Assembly: GCA_016873335.1 (NCBI GenBank)
Contig: VGXN01000014.1
Span: 1-32,816 of the forward strand
Origin: Phycisphaerae bacterium
GTDB taxonomy: Bacteria > Planctomycetota > Phycisphaerae > Phycisphaerales > SM1A02
Direction of reading: 5' to 3'
DNA: 32,816 nt
Shown here piece by piece: positions 1 to 9,475 of this stretch; the first letter of the stretch is position 1, and the number at the start of each line of letters is the position of its first letter. A program made the position numbers and the translations under genes. Below the pieces are notes generated by a model that ran no database searches, was not told the DNA's origin, and saw nothing but the letters and a program-made list of their open reading frames with translations.

Positions 1-125
1 CACACAAGACCAGCCGCCGAAAGAAGGTCCGCTCCGTGGGCTTCCGTGCCCGCATGAAGACCCGCGCAGGTCGCAAGATCGTGAACCGCAAGCGCCGCGT
101 CGGCCGTCGCATCAATCCGCGCTGA
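1..125 (+). CDS. rpmH: 50S ribosomal protein L34, 3' end (partial)
   Basis: This is the C-terminal part of ribosomal protein L34, a small basic protein of the large ribosomal subunit. The reading frame begins at base 3 and stops with TGA at 123-125, giving about 40 residues; the start lies outside the window. The core GFRARMKTRAGRKIVNRKRR matches the L34 signature (GFRxRMxTxxGRxVLxxRRxKGR). The tail GRRINPR is a normal L34 ending. aroK begins three bases after the stop, so the two genes are probably cotranscribed. In many bacteria rnpA (the RNase P protein) follows rpmH; it does not do so here. Confidence 0.93.
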   Translation, partial: HKTSRRKKVRSVGFRARMKTRAGRKIVNRKRRVGRRINPR

Positions 126-128
126 ACG

Positions 129-677
129 ATGGCACCTCCGCTTCGGGGGATTGTTCTCATCGGCATGCGGGGGGCGGGCAAGACGACCGTCGGTGCGCTG
201 CTCGCGGGAGAGTTGGGGTGGACATTTGATGATCTCGATGACCATGCGCTGCGGCGATCAGGACTGAAGTCTGTTGGCGAAGTCTTCGCACAGCGCGGTG
301 AGTCTGCCTGGCGCACGCTTGAGTCGGAGGCGATCCGCGATCTCCTTGCAGGGATCACGGCACGCGGCGCTGCGGGCTCGGTGGTGGCAGTCGGCGGTGG
401 TGCGCCGAGCGATCCTCGCAGCAGCGCGGCACTGCAGCAGGCGCGTTCGGTCGGTTGGCGGATCGTGTGGCTGCGGACTTCTCTGCCGAGACTGGTGGAA
501 CGCCTTTCCGCGCAGGACGGTGATCGACCTCGGCTCAGTTCCGCGCCACTCGAGCAGGAACTCGCGATGCTCGATGCGGCGCGCCGCAGCAGTTACGAGT
601 CGCTCGCCGACCTGACTGTGGATGGAGATGGACCGCCCGCTCAAGTATCCGCTGCACTTGCATCGGCCTTGTCCTGA
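129..677 (+). CDS. aroK: Shikimate kinase
   Basis: A 182-residue cytoplasmic kinase that would phosphorylate shikimate to shikimate 3-phosphate with ATP, in aromatic amino acid synthesis. The P-loop is GMRGAGKTT at residues 12-20. The DLD segment at 35-37 matches the shikimate/Mg-binding Asp motif. Arg62 and Glu65 in WRTLE correspond to the substrate-binding FRxxE. VAVGGGA (87-92) is the conserved Gly-rich Walker-B-like stretch. RPRL (133-136) lies in the lid, and ARRSSYESLAD (151-161) matches the C-terminal RxxxYxxxAD motif. Length is normal for the family. It follows rpmH by three bases, and its last 37 bases overlap the 3' end of rnc, which is read from the other strand. Confidence 0.93.
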   Translation: MAPPLRGIVLIGMRGAGKTTVGALLAGELGWTFDDLDDHALRRSGLKSVGEVFAQRGESAWRTLESEAIRDLLAGITARGAAGSVVAVGGGAPSDPRSSAALQQARSVGWRIVWLRTSLPRLVERLSAQDGDRPRLSSAPLEQELAMLDAARRSSYESLADLTVDGDGPPAQVSAALASALS

Positions 678-1414
678 GCATCCGACGCGAGACGTTCCAG
701 AAAGATCCGCACTTCAAGTTCCTCGCCCTCGGCGAGCCCCAGTGCCCGCAGCGCCGCGAGTGCCGCCGCCTGTTCCGCAGCCTTCTTGGTCAGCCCCCAC
801 TGCGGCTCGAACGCGCGCCCGCCAATCTCCGCGCGAACCGCGAAGTTTTTGGAGTGATCAGGTCCCTGCTGATCGACCACGCAATACACAGGAACGCTCG
901 CATTCATCGCTTGCGCGACCTGCTGCAGGACACTCTTGAAGTTCATCTGATGGCCCGTTTGGTATGCAGCCTCGACATGCGGTTCCACGGTGCGCAAGAC
1001 AAACGCTCGCGCCGCATCAATCCCCGCATCGAGATAGAGCGCGGCGATGAGCGCCTCGAAGCAGCTGCCGGCGATCGAGGCGGGAAGTGCGCCTTCGGCA
1101 AATCCCTTCCCAACGATGATGAGCGGCGACAGCCCGAGGTGTGCGGAGTACTCCGCGCACTTTCCCCTGCTCACGAGATACGACTTGATCTTCGTGAGTG
1201 TCCCCTCATCCGCATCGGGATACCGAGTGAAGAGATGTTCACAGACGACGAAGGCGAGAATGCTGTCGCCGAACATCTCGAGGCGTTCATTGCTTTCGGT
1301 ACGCACCGAAGCGGTCGACGCATGCGTCAACGCACAGGCGATCAGCCCGGGATCAGAGAAACGATGCCCCAGAATCCTCTCAATGTGCGACTGGACTTCC
1401 GGACCGATCGGCAT
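641..1414 (-). CDS. rnc: Ribonuclease III
   Basis: A 257-residue double-strand-specific endoribonuclease for rRNA and mRNA processing. The nuclease domain spans about residues 8-150 and carries the signature NERLEMFGDSIL (42-53), with Glu43 and Asp50 at the places of E. coli Glu38 and Asp45. The second acidic cluster reads GSCFEALIAALYLDAG (116-131). Glu120 is at the place of E. coli Glu117, but Ser117 stands where E. coli has Asp114. A dsRNA-binding domain occupies about 155-227, with the usual KKAAEQAAALAAL helix. A Glu/Asp/Ala-rich tail of about 30 residues follows. It lies 36 bases downstream of the PilZ gene on the same strand, so the two may be cotranscribed. Its 3' end overlaps aroK tail to tail. 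Confidence 0.95.
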   Translation of the reverse strand: MPIGPEVQSHIERILGHRFSDPGLIACALTHASTASVRTESNERLEMFGDSILAFVVCEHLFTRYPDADEGTLTKIKSYLVSRGKCAEYSAHLGLSPLIIVGKGFAEGALPASIAGSCFEALIAALYLDAGIDAARAFVLRTVEPHVEAAYQTGHQMNFKSVLQQVAQAMNASVPVYCVVDQQGPDHSKNFAVRAEIGGRAFEPQWGLTKKAAEQAAALAALRALGLAEGEELEVRIFLERLASDAQDKADASAADT

Positions 1415-1450
1415 CAGGCTCTCCGCGCAGCCGAACGACCGCCCCGCGCG

Positions 1451-1840
1451 TCACCGTTCCGGGCCGAAGTATCCGCTCGCAAGATGCTTCGTGAGACGCG
1501 ACGCATCGAGCGGCGAAGAGAACGAACGGAACGTCAACGCCATGCGTTGCGGACCGGCATCTTCATGGTCATCCAGCACACGAACCACACGACCCGTCGA
1601 TCGGATCGACTGCAGCATGCCTGGCAGGTGGAGTTCCACTTCGATGGGGGTGCCTTCTTCGAGCGGCTCATCCAGCTCGAAGCGCAAGCCATTCACCGAC
1701 ACGTCGTAGGCGTGCCCTTCGAACGCACTCTGCGGCCGATCGGGCTTGTCCACGGAAACAACAACGCGGCTGTAGCCCACCTGCGGCGAGAAACGATCGG
1801 CGACTCGTCGATCGACTGCACTTTGGGGGATCATGACCAT
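1451..1840 (-). CDS. PilZ domain protein
   Basis: A 129-residue stand-alone PilZ domain, the family that binds cyclic di-GMP and switches motility, exopolysaccharide or secretion systems. The two binding motifs are visible: RVADR (residues 12-16) fits RxxxR, and DVSVNG (46-51) fits [D/N]xSxxG. The beta-rich remainder (ELDEPLEEGTPIEVELHLPG, then STGRVVRV) fits the PilZ barrel. There is no transmembrane segment or second domain, so it would act as a small cytoplasmic receptor or adaptor. The chosen ATG has another ATG two codons later and no clear Shine-Dalgarno site. The partner is not evident from the neighbourhood; rnc lies directly downstream. Confidence 0.85.
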   Translation of the reverse strand: MVMIPQSAVDRRVADRFSPQVGYSRVVVSVDKPDRPQSAFEGHAYDVSVNGLRFELDEPLEEGTPIEVELHLPGMLQSIRSTGRVVRVLDDHEDAGPQRMALTFRSFSSPLDASRLTKHLASGYFGPER

Positions 1841-1874
1841 GGTTATCGTCCAATTGGGGACAAAGCCTGAACAA

Positions 1875-1898
1875 ATGTGGCTCTAGAGAACGCCACAT
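1875..1898. promoter_or_regulatory. Inverted repeat in divergent promoter region upstream of ilvC
   Basis: ATGTGGC at 1875-1881 and GCCACAT at 1892-1898 form a perfect 7-bp inverted repeat with a 10-base spacer. It sits in the AT-richer gap (1841-1959) between the PilZ gene, read leftwards, and the KARI gene, read rightwards. No T-run follows on either strand, so an operator for one or both genes is more likely than a terminator. This is inference from symmetry and position only. Confidence 0.35.
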
Positions 1899-1959
1899 CA
1901 CAATCTGCATTTCATTTACGAAGATGCAAGTCAGAGTGTTCTTTTGTTAGCCTGATCGA

Positions 1960-2982
1960 GTGAAGAATTCCGATCTTGTGAGCGAAGGCGAGGTGAGCGC
2001 CGCAAGACAAGCCTTTGCTGGAAGGACGGTTGCGGTCATTGGTTATGGCAACCAAGGACGCGCCCATGCGCTAAATCTGCGGGATTCTGGGGTTTCTGTG
2101 TGCGTTGGCGCCACTGCCGAGTCTCGCGGCTTCGCCCGCGCCGAGGAGGACGGCTTTTCCCCCAGGAATGCTGCAAACGCGGTCGCCGCGGCGGACCTGG
2201 TGGTCACGGCACTCCCCGACACCCTGCACGCAAGGCTGGTCCCCCCCCTCCTCGAGTCGATGCCTCCCAGCGCGGTCATCGGGTTCCTCCACGGGTTTTC
2301 GGTGCGTTTTCAGTTGGTGACGCTGCCCAAATCACGCGGTGCTGTGCTGCTCGCGCCCAAGGGTCCTGGCACGGCGCTTCGTCAGCGCTACCTCGATGGG
2401 ATGGGGATTCCAGCCCTGCTCGCCACGACAGATTCCACGAACGCAGCCGCTGCCGAACTCCTCGGACTCGGTTGGGCTGACGCCATCGGGTGCACGCGAG
2501 CCGGAGTCGTGCGAACGACCTTCGCAGCCGAGGCCGAGACCGATCTCTTCGGCGAGCAATCGGTGCTCTGCGGCGGTCTGATGGGACTGATTCGTGCCGC
2601 ATACGAGACGCTCGTGGAGGCTGGCTATCCCCCGCTTGTCGCGTACATGGAGTGCGCGCACGAGGTGAAGCAGATCGCGGATCTCGTGTGTGACCGAGGA
2701 ATCGATGGCATGCTTGGCGCAATCTCGCCCACCGCGCGCTTCGGCGCAGTGGACGCAGCGCCGCGCATCGTGGATGACGCGCTTCGTGAACGGCTGAAGG
2801 CGATGCTTGGATCGGTGCAAGATGGATCGTTCGCAAAGCGACTCGCTTCTGAGACGGCTTCGGGCTGGCCAAAGACTTCCGAAGTGCGCCGCGAGCTGCA
2901 CGCGAGTGGCATCGAGTCCGCAGGGCGCGAGGTGCGCGCGCTGCTGCCGTGGCTGCGCACGCCACAGGGGAGTTCACACTGA
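1960..2982 (+). CDS. ilvC: Ketol-acid reductoisomerase (divergent class I)
   Basis: A 340-residue enzyme that would convert acetolactate or acetohydroxybutyrate to dihydroxy acids with NADPH, in branched-chain amino acid synthesis. The Rossmann motif is GYGNQGRAHALNLRDSG (28-44). His111, Lys134 in APKGPG, Asp195 and Glu199 in TDLFGEQ, Glu231 and Glu235 in YMECAHEVKQI, and Ser256 all match the class I catalytic and metal-binding positions. Length is typical of class I. The flanks are unusually divergent: HGFSVRFQ replaces HGFNIHFG, ISPTARFG replaces ISNTAEYG, and Arg34 stands where GYGSQGH has His. The GTG start at 1960 gives the normal N-terminus, though no strong Shine-Dalgarno site precedes it. 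No other ilv or leu gene is nearby. Its end overlaps the uppP start. Confidence 0.85.
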   Translation: MKNSDLVSEGEVSAARQAFAGRTVAVIGYGNQGRAHALNLRDSGVSVCVGATAESRGFARAEEDGFSPRNAANAVAAADLVVTALPDTLHARLVPPLLESMPPSAVIGFLHGFSVRFQLVTLPKSRGAVLLAPKGPGTALRQRYLDGMGIPALLATTDSTNAAAAELLGLGWADAIGCTRAGVVRTTFAAEAETDLFGEQSVLCGGLMGLIRAAYETLVEAGYPPLVAYMECAHEVKQIADLVCDRGIDGMLGAISPTARFGAVDAAPRIVDDALRERLKAMLGSVQDGSFAKRLASETASGWPKTSEVRRELHASGIESAGREVRALLPWLRTPQGSSH

Positions 2983-3875
2983 CACTGCTGCAAGCCATTC
3001 TGCTCGGCATCGTGGAAGGCATCACCGAGTATCTGCCCGTCAGTTCCACAGGGCATCTCATTCTGCTTTCGCGCGCGCTCGGATTGGCCGAAACGGAAGC
3101 GAGCCGCAGCGCCATCGATCAATTCAACATCGTGGTGCAGGGCGCAGCGGTGCTCGCGGTACTGGGTCTCTACAGAAATGATGTGCTGCGAATGCTTCGA
3201 GCCACTCTCGGCAGGATCGGTGGCGTCGATCGGCTGCCCCTTGTGTCGATGGAGGCGGACCGTCGCCTCGCCCGCAATCTGCTGCTCTCGTTCCTCCCGG
3301 CGGCAGTGATCGGCACGCTCTTCGATGAGCGAATCGAACAGCTGCTCTTTGGAAGTGTGCCGGTGATGTATGCGCTTGCAGTGGGCGGCGTGGCGATGCT
3401 GCTCATCGCGCCCGTGGTGCGCCGACGCGCTACGGAGTCAGCGGCCAATGCAGATACCCGGCCGACAGGCGCCTCCATCTCAGCGCTCGCGGCGGTGGCA
3501 ATCGGCTTCGTGCAGTGCGTCGCCATGGTGCCGGGCACCTCGCGGTCGATGGTCACCATCGTTGCGGCGCTCGCCTGCGGCATGCATCCGCGGGAGGCAG
3601 CGCGGTATTCGTTCCTGCTGGCACTGCCGACGCTCGGCGGTGCATGCGTGTACAAGGGTTCGAAGATGCTGAGTGCAGGCGGATCGGTGGAAATGCTCGG
3701 TGGTTGGATGCCGATCGGGGTTGGGCTTGTCGCCGCATTCATCAGTGCCACCCTGAGCATTCGCTGGCTCGTGGGCTTCCTCGGGCGCGGTGGGTTCGCG
3801 TTGTTTGGCTGGTGGCGGATCGCGCTTGCCGCTCTGGTCGGCATGGCGCTGCTGCAAGGGTGGATTCCAAGATGA
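2949..3875 (+). CDS. uppP: Undecaprenyl-diphosphatase (UppP/BacA)
   Basis: A multi-pass inner-membrane phosphatase that recycles undecaprenyl diphosphate to the monophosphate carrier used for peptidoglycan and other envelope polymers. Two family motifs are intact: GIVEGITEYLPVSSTGH (20-36), with the ExxxE pair Glu23/Glu27 and His36, and PGTSRS (196-201) with catalytic Arg200. Hydrophobic segments fit the usual eight-helix fold. The 308-residue length is slightly above usual (about 270-290), mainly from the loop around residues 160-175 and the N-terminus. GTG at 2949 overlaps ilvC by 34 bases. A start near 2979, with GGGGAG about 9 bases ahead, would need a rare CTG codon. UppP overproduction can give bacitracin tolerance in some bacteria, but this is the ordinary housekeeping gene. 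Confidence 0.93.
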   Translation: MAAHATGEFTLTLLQAILLGIVEGITEYLPVSSTGHLILLSRALGLAETEASRSAIDQFNIVVQGAAVLAVLGLYRNDVLRMLRATLGRIGGVDRLPLVSMEADRRLARNLLLSFLPAAVIGTLFDERIEQLLFGSVPVMYALAVGGVAMLLIAPVVRRRATESAANADTRPTGASISALAAVAIGFVQCVAMVPGTSRSMVTIVAALACGMHPREAARYSFLLALPTLGGACVYKGSKMLSAGGSVEMLGGWMPIGVGLVAAFISATLSIRWLVGFLGRGGFALFGWWRIALAALVGMALLQGWIPR

Positions 3876-3939
3876 TGCGCCTTGGCGAGTGAGGTCTCGC
3901 ACAAGCCGTTCGTCGGAACTGCGTAGTATTCCCAAACCT

Positions 3940-4476
3940 GTGGCAGCCTTTCTTCAACTTCTTCTCGGTCTTCGCAGCCTCGCGATCCGCGTCGTGATCT
4001 TTGTCGTGCTCGCGGGCGTTTTCGCGTGGATGATCGGGGGGTCAATCTTCCCTGGCTCTCAAGTCGTGAACCTCCCGAGTTTTCAGTGGCGACAGCAGGC
4101 GTGGAATCTGCAGGTCACAGGCAACGGCAATCGTGCGGCGCCCGTGCGTTGGCGGCTCCTGCGCGTCGATGCGCGTGGTGATGTCGTGGAGCAGACGCTC
4201 GGCATCGAAGGCATCTGGCGTGAGGTGCACGGACCGGTGGTGCACGCGGGCGGCATGTTGATCGCCGCGCACGCCGAGCGGGATGGCACAAGCGGTTGGT
4301 GGATCGGTTCGATGACCAACGACGGCACGGTCAGCGCGCGCGCGGCAGCGAGCGAGCAAGAGGCACGCATGGTGCTGCGCGGCGCCGATGGAGTGAACCA
4401 ACCTGCTGCGGAACTCCCGCAGGGCCTCCCGGCGGGTGTGCCGCCCGCGGCACCGACTTCAGCGTCTGGTCTGTGA
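3940..4476 (+). CDS. Membrane-anchored hypothetical protein
   Basis: I do not recognise this 178-residue protein. The GTG start at 3940 places one hydrophobic segment at about residues 2-38 (FLQLLLGLRSLAIRVVIFVV and on), suggesting a single N-terminal anchor or uncleaved signal. The rest (about 40-160) is soluble and rich in short beta-like stretches with Trp (WRQQAWNLQV, WRLLRVD, GIWREVHGP, GWWIGSM). A Pro/Ala tail ends it. The frame stays open further upstream into uppP, but that part is low-complexity and Arg-rich and is probably not translated. It lies 64 bases after uppP and converges on ligA. A role at the membrane face is all that can be inferred. Confidence 0.55.
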   Translation: MAAFLQLLLGLRSLAIRVVIFVVLAGVFAWMIGGSIFPGSQVVNLPSFQWRQQAWNLQVTGNGNRAAPVRWRLLRVDARGDVVEQTLGIEGIWREVHGPVVHAGGMLIAAHAERDGTSGWWIGSMTNDGTVSARAAASEQEARMVLRGADGVNQPAAELPQGLPAGVPPAAPTSASGL

Positions 4477-4530
4477 GTAATGCTGAGCCCGACTGTTCGC
4501 GCCGCACACCATGCGGACGGACGCGACGAC

Positions 4531-7205
<2,675 letters not shown>

Positions 7206-7256
7206 TTCAACCTCTGGCGGGCAGCGTGGAATCTGAAATCATAGCATCGGCAACCA
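7206..7256. promoter_or_regulatory. Short divergent intergenic region
   Basis: Only 51 bases separate two divergent start codons, so promoters for the ligA-side unit and for the five-gene plus-strand unit must lie here or inside the coding ends. The AT-richer core around 7230-7246 (GAAATCATAGCAT) is the most likely -10 area. I can assign no exact promoter hexamers. Confidence 0.3.
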
Positions 7257-8138
7257 ATGGAGCCTCACCCGAGAATCGCCGTGTGTTCCTGGAGTTTGCG
7301 CCCGGAATCGCCCCGCGCGCTCCTGGACCGCCTGCATGCGCTCGGAGTGAAGCGCGTTCAACTCTCGCTCGTGCCCTGCGCCATCGATCCGCTGTGGCAG
7401 GATGGCATTGCAGCACTGCGGAGCGAGGGGATCGAGGTCGTCAGCGGCATGCTGGCGATGGCCGGCGAGGACTACACGACCCTGCAGTCCATCGCCGCAA
7501 CGGGTGGCGTTCGCAGCGATGCGCACTGGTGTGCGAATCTCGACCGCGCCTTGCATGTGGCGGCGCTGGCGCAGCGCCACGGAATCTCACTCGTGACATT
7601 CCATGGTGGGTTCCTGCCGCATGACGCGGCGGATCCTCTGCGGCGCACGATGCTCGAGCGGATCGGGCTGATTGCGGACGCGTTCGCGCGCCACGGCGTC
7701 GCTTGCGCACTTGAGACCGGGCAGGAGAACGCATCCACGCTGATCGCTGCGCTCGAAGCGCTCGCACCGCATGATGTGGGCGTCAACTTCGACCCCGCGA
7801 ACATGGTGCTCTACGGCATGGGCGATCCGCTCGAGTCTGCCAAGGCGCTCGCCCCGTGGATCCGCCAAGTGCACATCAAGGACGCACAGCCCACGGAGCA
7901 CGCTGGCACTTGGGGGCGCGATGTCCCCGTAGGCGAGGGGGTCGTTCCGTGGGCGGATTTCCTGCGTGTCGTTGCGCCGCTGCGCTGGCGTGGGCAGCCT
8001 GTGCACTTGGCGATTGAACGCGAGTCGGGACGCTGCCGCGACGCGGACATCGCGAAGGCGCTGTCGATGTTGGAGGCGGCGCGTTCTACACTGGAGCGGT
8101 CCGATGCCGACCTACCTCTACTGCGTCGTGAATCCTGA
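7257..8138 (+). CDS. Sugar phosphate isomerase/epimerase-like TIM barrel protein
   Basis: A 293-residue protein of the AP-endonuclease-2 type TIM-barrel family (xylose isomerase-like), which includes sugar isomerases, epimerases and dehydratases. The metal-site pattern is visible: Glu153 in ALETGQENA, Asp179 in NFDPANM, His206 in VHIKDA, the GEG turn (226-228), and Glu254 in AIERE. VTFHGGF (113-119) is the usual beta-4 His segment. There is no signal peptide, so it is probably cytoplasmic. The exact substrate cannot be told from sequence. It is the first gene of a tightly packed plus-strand run, and its end overlaps the next gene by 35 bases. The ATG at 7257 has no obvious Shine-Dalgarno site. 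Confidence 0.82.
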   Translation: MEPHPRIAVCSWSLRPESPRALLDRLHALGVKRVQLSLVPCAIDPLWQDGIAALRSEGIEVVSGMLAMAGEDYTTLQSIAATGGVRSDAHWCANLDRALHVAALAQRHGISLVTFHGGFLPHDAADPLRRTMLERIGLIADAFARHGVACALETGQENASTLIAALEALAPHDVGVNFDPANMVLYGMGDPLESAKALAPWIRQVHIKDAQPTEHAGTWGRDVPVGEGVVPWADFLRVVAPLRWRGQPVHLAIERESGRCRDADIAKALSMLEAARSTLERSDADLPLLRRES

Positions 8139-8388
8139 TGGAAGCGACGGCGAGGCGTTTGAGGTCTTTCAGCCGATGTCCGAGGCGCCGCTGACCAATC
8201 ACCCAGAGGATGGTCGACCCGTTCGCCGCGTCCCCGTCGCAAGCCAGATGCAGTTCGGCAGCGATGCGTCGCGACTGTCCAACAAGAATCTGGACCGTCT
8301 CGGCTTCACCAAGTACGAGCGGGCGGGCGATGGCGTGTGGGAGAAAAAGGCGGGCAAGGGTCCTCCGAGCATTCACCGTGATGACTGA
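8104..8388 (+). CDS. FmdB-like small protein lacking zinc-ribbon cysteines
   Basis: A 94-residue protein whose N-terminus follows the FmdB/putative regulatory protein pattern: MPTYLYCVV, then FEVFQPMSEAPLT, then GRPVRRV. In FmdB the four cysteines of two CxxC knuckles bind zinc. Here the first knuckle is replaced by a longer NPDGSDGEA loop, and the second (CPECG) reads HPEDG, so only one Cys remains. A conserved-looking tail NKNLDRLGFTKYERAGDGVW follows. The ATG at 8104 is preceded by GGAGCGG about 9 bases upstream, which supports it over in-frame starts further left. It overlaps the TIM-barrel gene by 35 bases and the next gene by 8 bases. Function is unknown. Confidence 0.65.
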   Translation: MPTYLYCVVNPDGSDGEAFEVFQPMSEAPLTNHPEDGRPVRRVPVASQMQFGSDASRLSNKNLDRLGFTKYERAGDGVWEKKAGKGPPSIHRDD

Positions 8389-9475
8389 GCGCCCCGGATT
8401 TGCTGCTTCCGTCGGCTGGGGACTTTTCTGCTCCGCCAGTTGGACCTGGTGCATCGGCATGTTCCTGCCCTTTGTGATGCTGGAGCGGTATGGATGGACC
8501 GGCTTCTGGATTTTCTTCGTGCCGAACATCGTGGGGTGCGCCGGCTTCGGCCTGCTGCAGTCAACCGAGCGCGTGCGCGCACTGCGCGAACGGCTGCTGC
8601 CGCTGTGCGGTTGGTTCTCGCTGGTGACGATCGCGTATCAGGCGTTCTTCGCGGGCTGGATGCTGCCGTCCATCGGCGGGTTCGCCGTTGTCGTTGCTGG
8701 GCTGTTGTGTGCACGGCTCTTTCGTGAACGGGCGTGGCTTTGGATCGCCGCGGTGGTTGCGATCACAACGGCATGTGCGGTCGCGGCGCATCTGCGTGGC
8801 GGTGCGCTGCCGCCGATGCAGGCGAAGGGCTCGCTGCCCACGGGCGATGTGATCGCACTCGCTCCCGCCGTCGCGCTCGGCTTCCTCGCGTGCCCGTTTC
8901 TCGATCTGACGTTCCACCGCGCGCGTCTGCGCAGTGGCTCGCGCCTGTCGTTCGCCGTGTTTGGTGTGGCATTCGCCTTCACGCTGCTGGGCATCGCGCT
9001 GTGGTGGTCGGATGCGCTGCGCGGACCAGTGCGTGACGGCGCACTCTTGGCACTGTGGTCCGTTCAATTGACGTTCACCATCGGTGCCCATGCACGCGAA
9101 GGCAGCGCGCCCACCGTCGATGGACTGGCCCGTCCCGCGCAGTTCACGGCTCATGCCGCGGGTTGGGCTGCGCTGAGCGGTCTTGCCCTGGGTTGGGCGG
9201 TTCGGCTCGCACCCGAAGGCATCCCAAACGCAGGGGAATGGACCTACCTGACATTGCTCGGGTTCTACGGACTTGTCTTCCCCTTCGCCCTGCTGCTGCG
9301 CGGGCGCATCCCAACGGTGGTATTGACTGCGTTCATCATGGTCGCCGCCCCTTTCTATGCACAGGCGTTCATCGGCGGTCGCACGGGGTTCCTTTGGGGG
9401 CCGATTGTTGCACTTGCTGTCCTGTGGATGGCAACGAGGGACAAGTATGGGACGAAAGGTCTTCCAGCGACATGA
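8381..9475 (+). CDS. Multi-pass membrane protein of unknown function
   Basis: I cannot name this 364-residue integral membrane protein. About ten hydrophobic segments are visible, spread over the whole length. The first contains WTWCIGMFLPFVML, followed by GFWIFFVPNIVGCAGFGLL, and a mid-protein helix reads ALAPAVALGFLACPFLDLTF. The layout is faintly reminiscent of sodium:solute symporter-type transporters, but I see no diagnostic motif. ATG at 8381 sits inside the previous gene's stop (ATGACTGA), which implies translational coupling. Its own stop overlaps the DUF1800 start by four bases (ATGA). Confidence 0.68.
   Translation: MTERPGFAASVGWGLFCSASWTWCIGMFLPFVMLERYGWTGFWIFFVPNIVGCAGFGLLQSTERVRALRERLLPLCGWFSLVTIAYQAFFAGWMLPSIGGFAVVVAGLLCARLFRERAWLWIAAVVAITTACAVAAHLRGGALPPMQAKGSLPTGDVIALAPAVALGFLACPFLDLTFHRARLRSGSRLSFAVFGVAFAFTLLGIALWWSDALRGPVRDGALLALWSVQLTFTIGAHAREGSAPTVDGLARPAQFTAHAAGWAALSGLALGWAVRLAPEGIPNAGEWTYLTLLGFYGLVFPFALLLRGRIPTVVLTAFIMVAAPFYAQAFIGGRTGFLWGPIVALAVLWMATRDKYGTKGLPAT

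Noticed and set aside
854-1870. Open frame of 338 codons opposite rnc and the PilZ gene
   Set aside because: It spans two genes and their gap, is Arg-rich and lacks any domain; both minus-strand genes have clear motifs.
4502-4516. 5-bp hairpin CCGCA/TGCGG in the convergent gap left of ligA
   Set aside because: It is too short and lacks a T-run; not enough to call a terminator.
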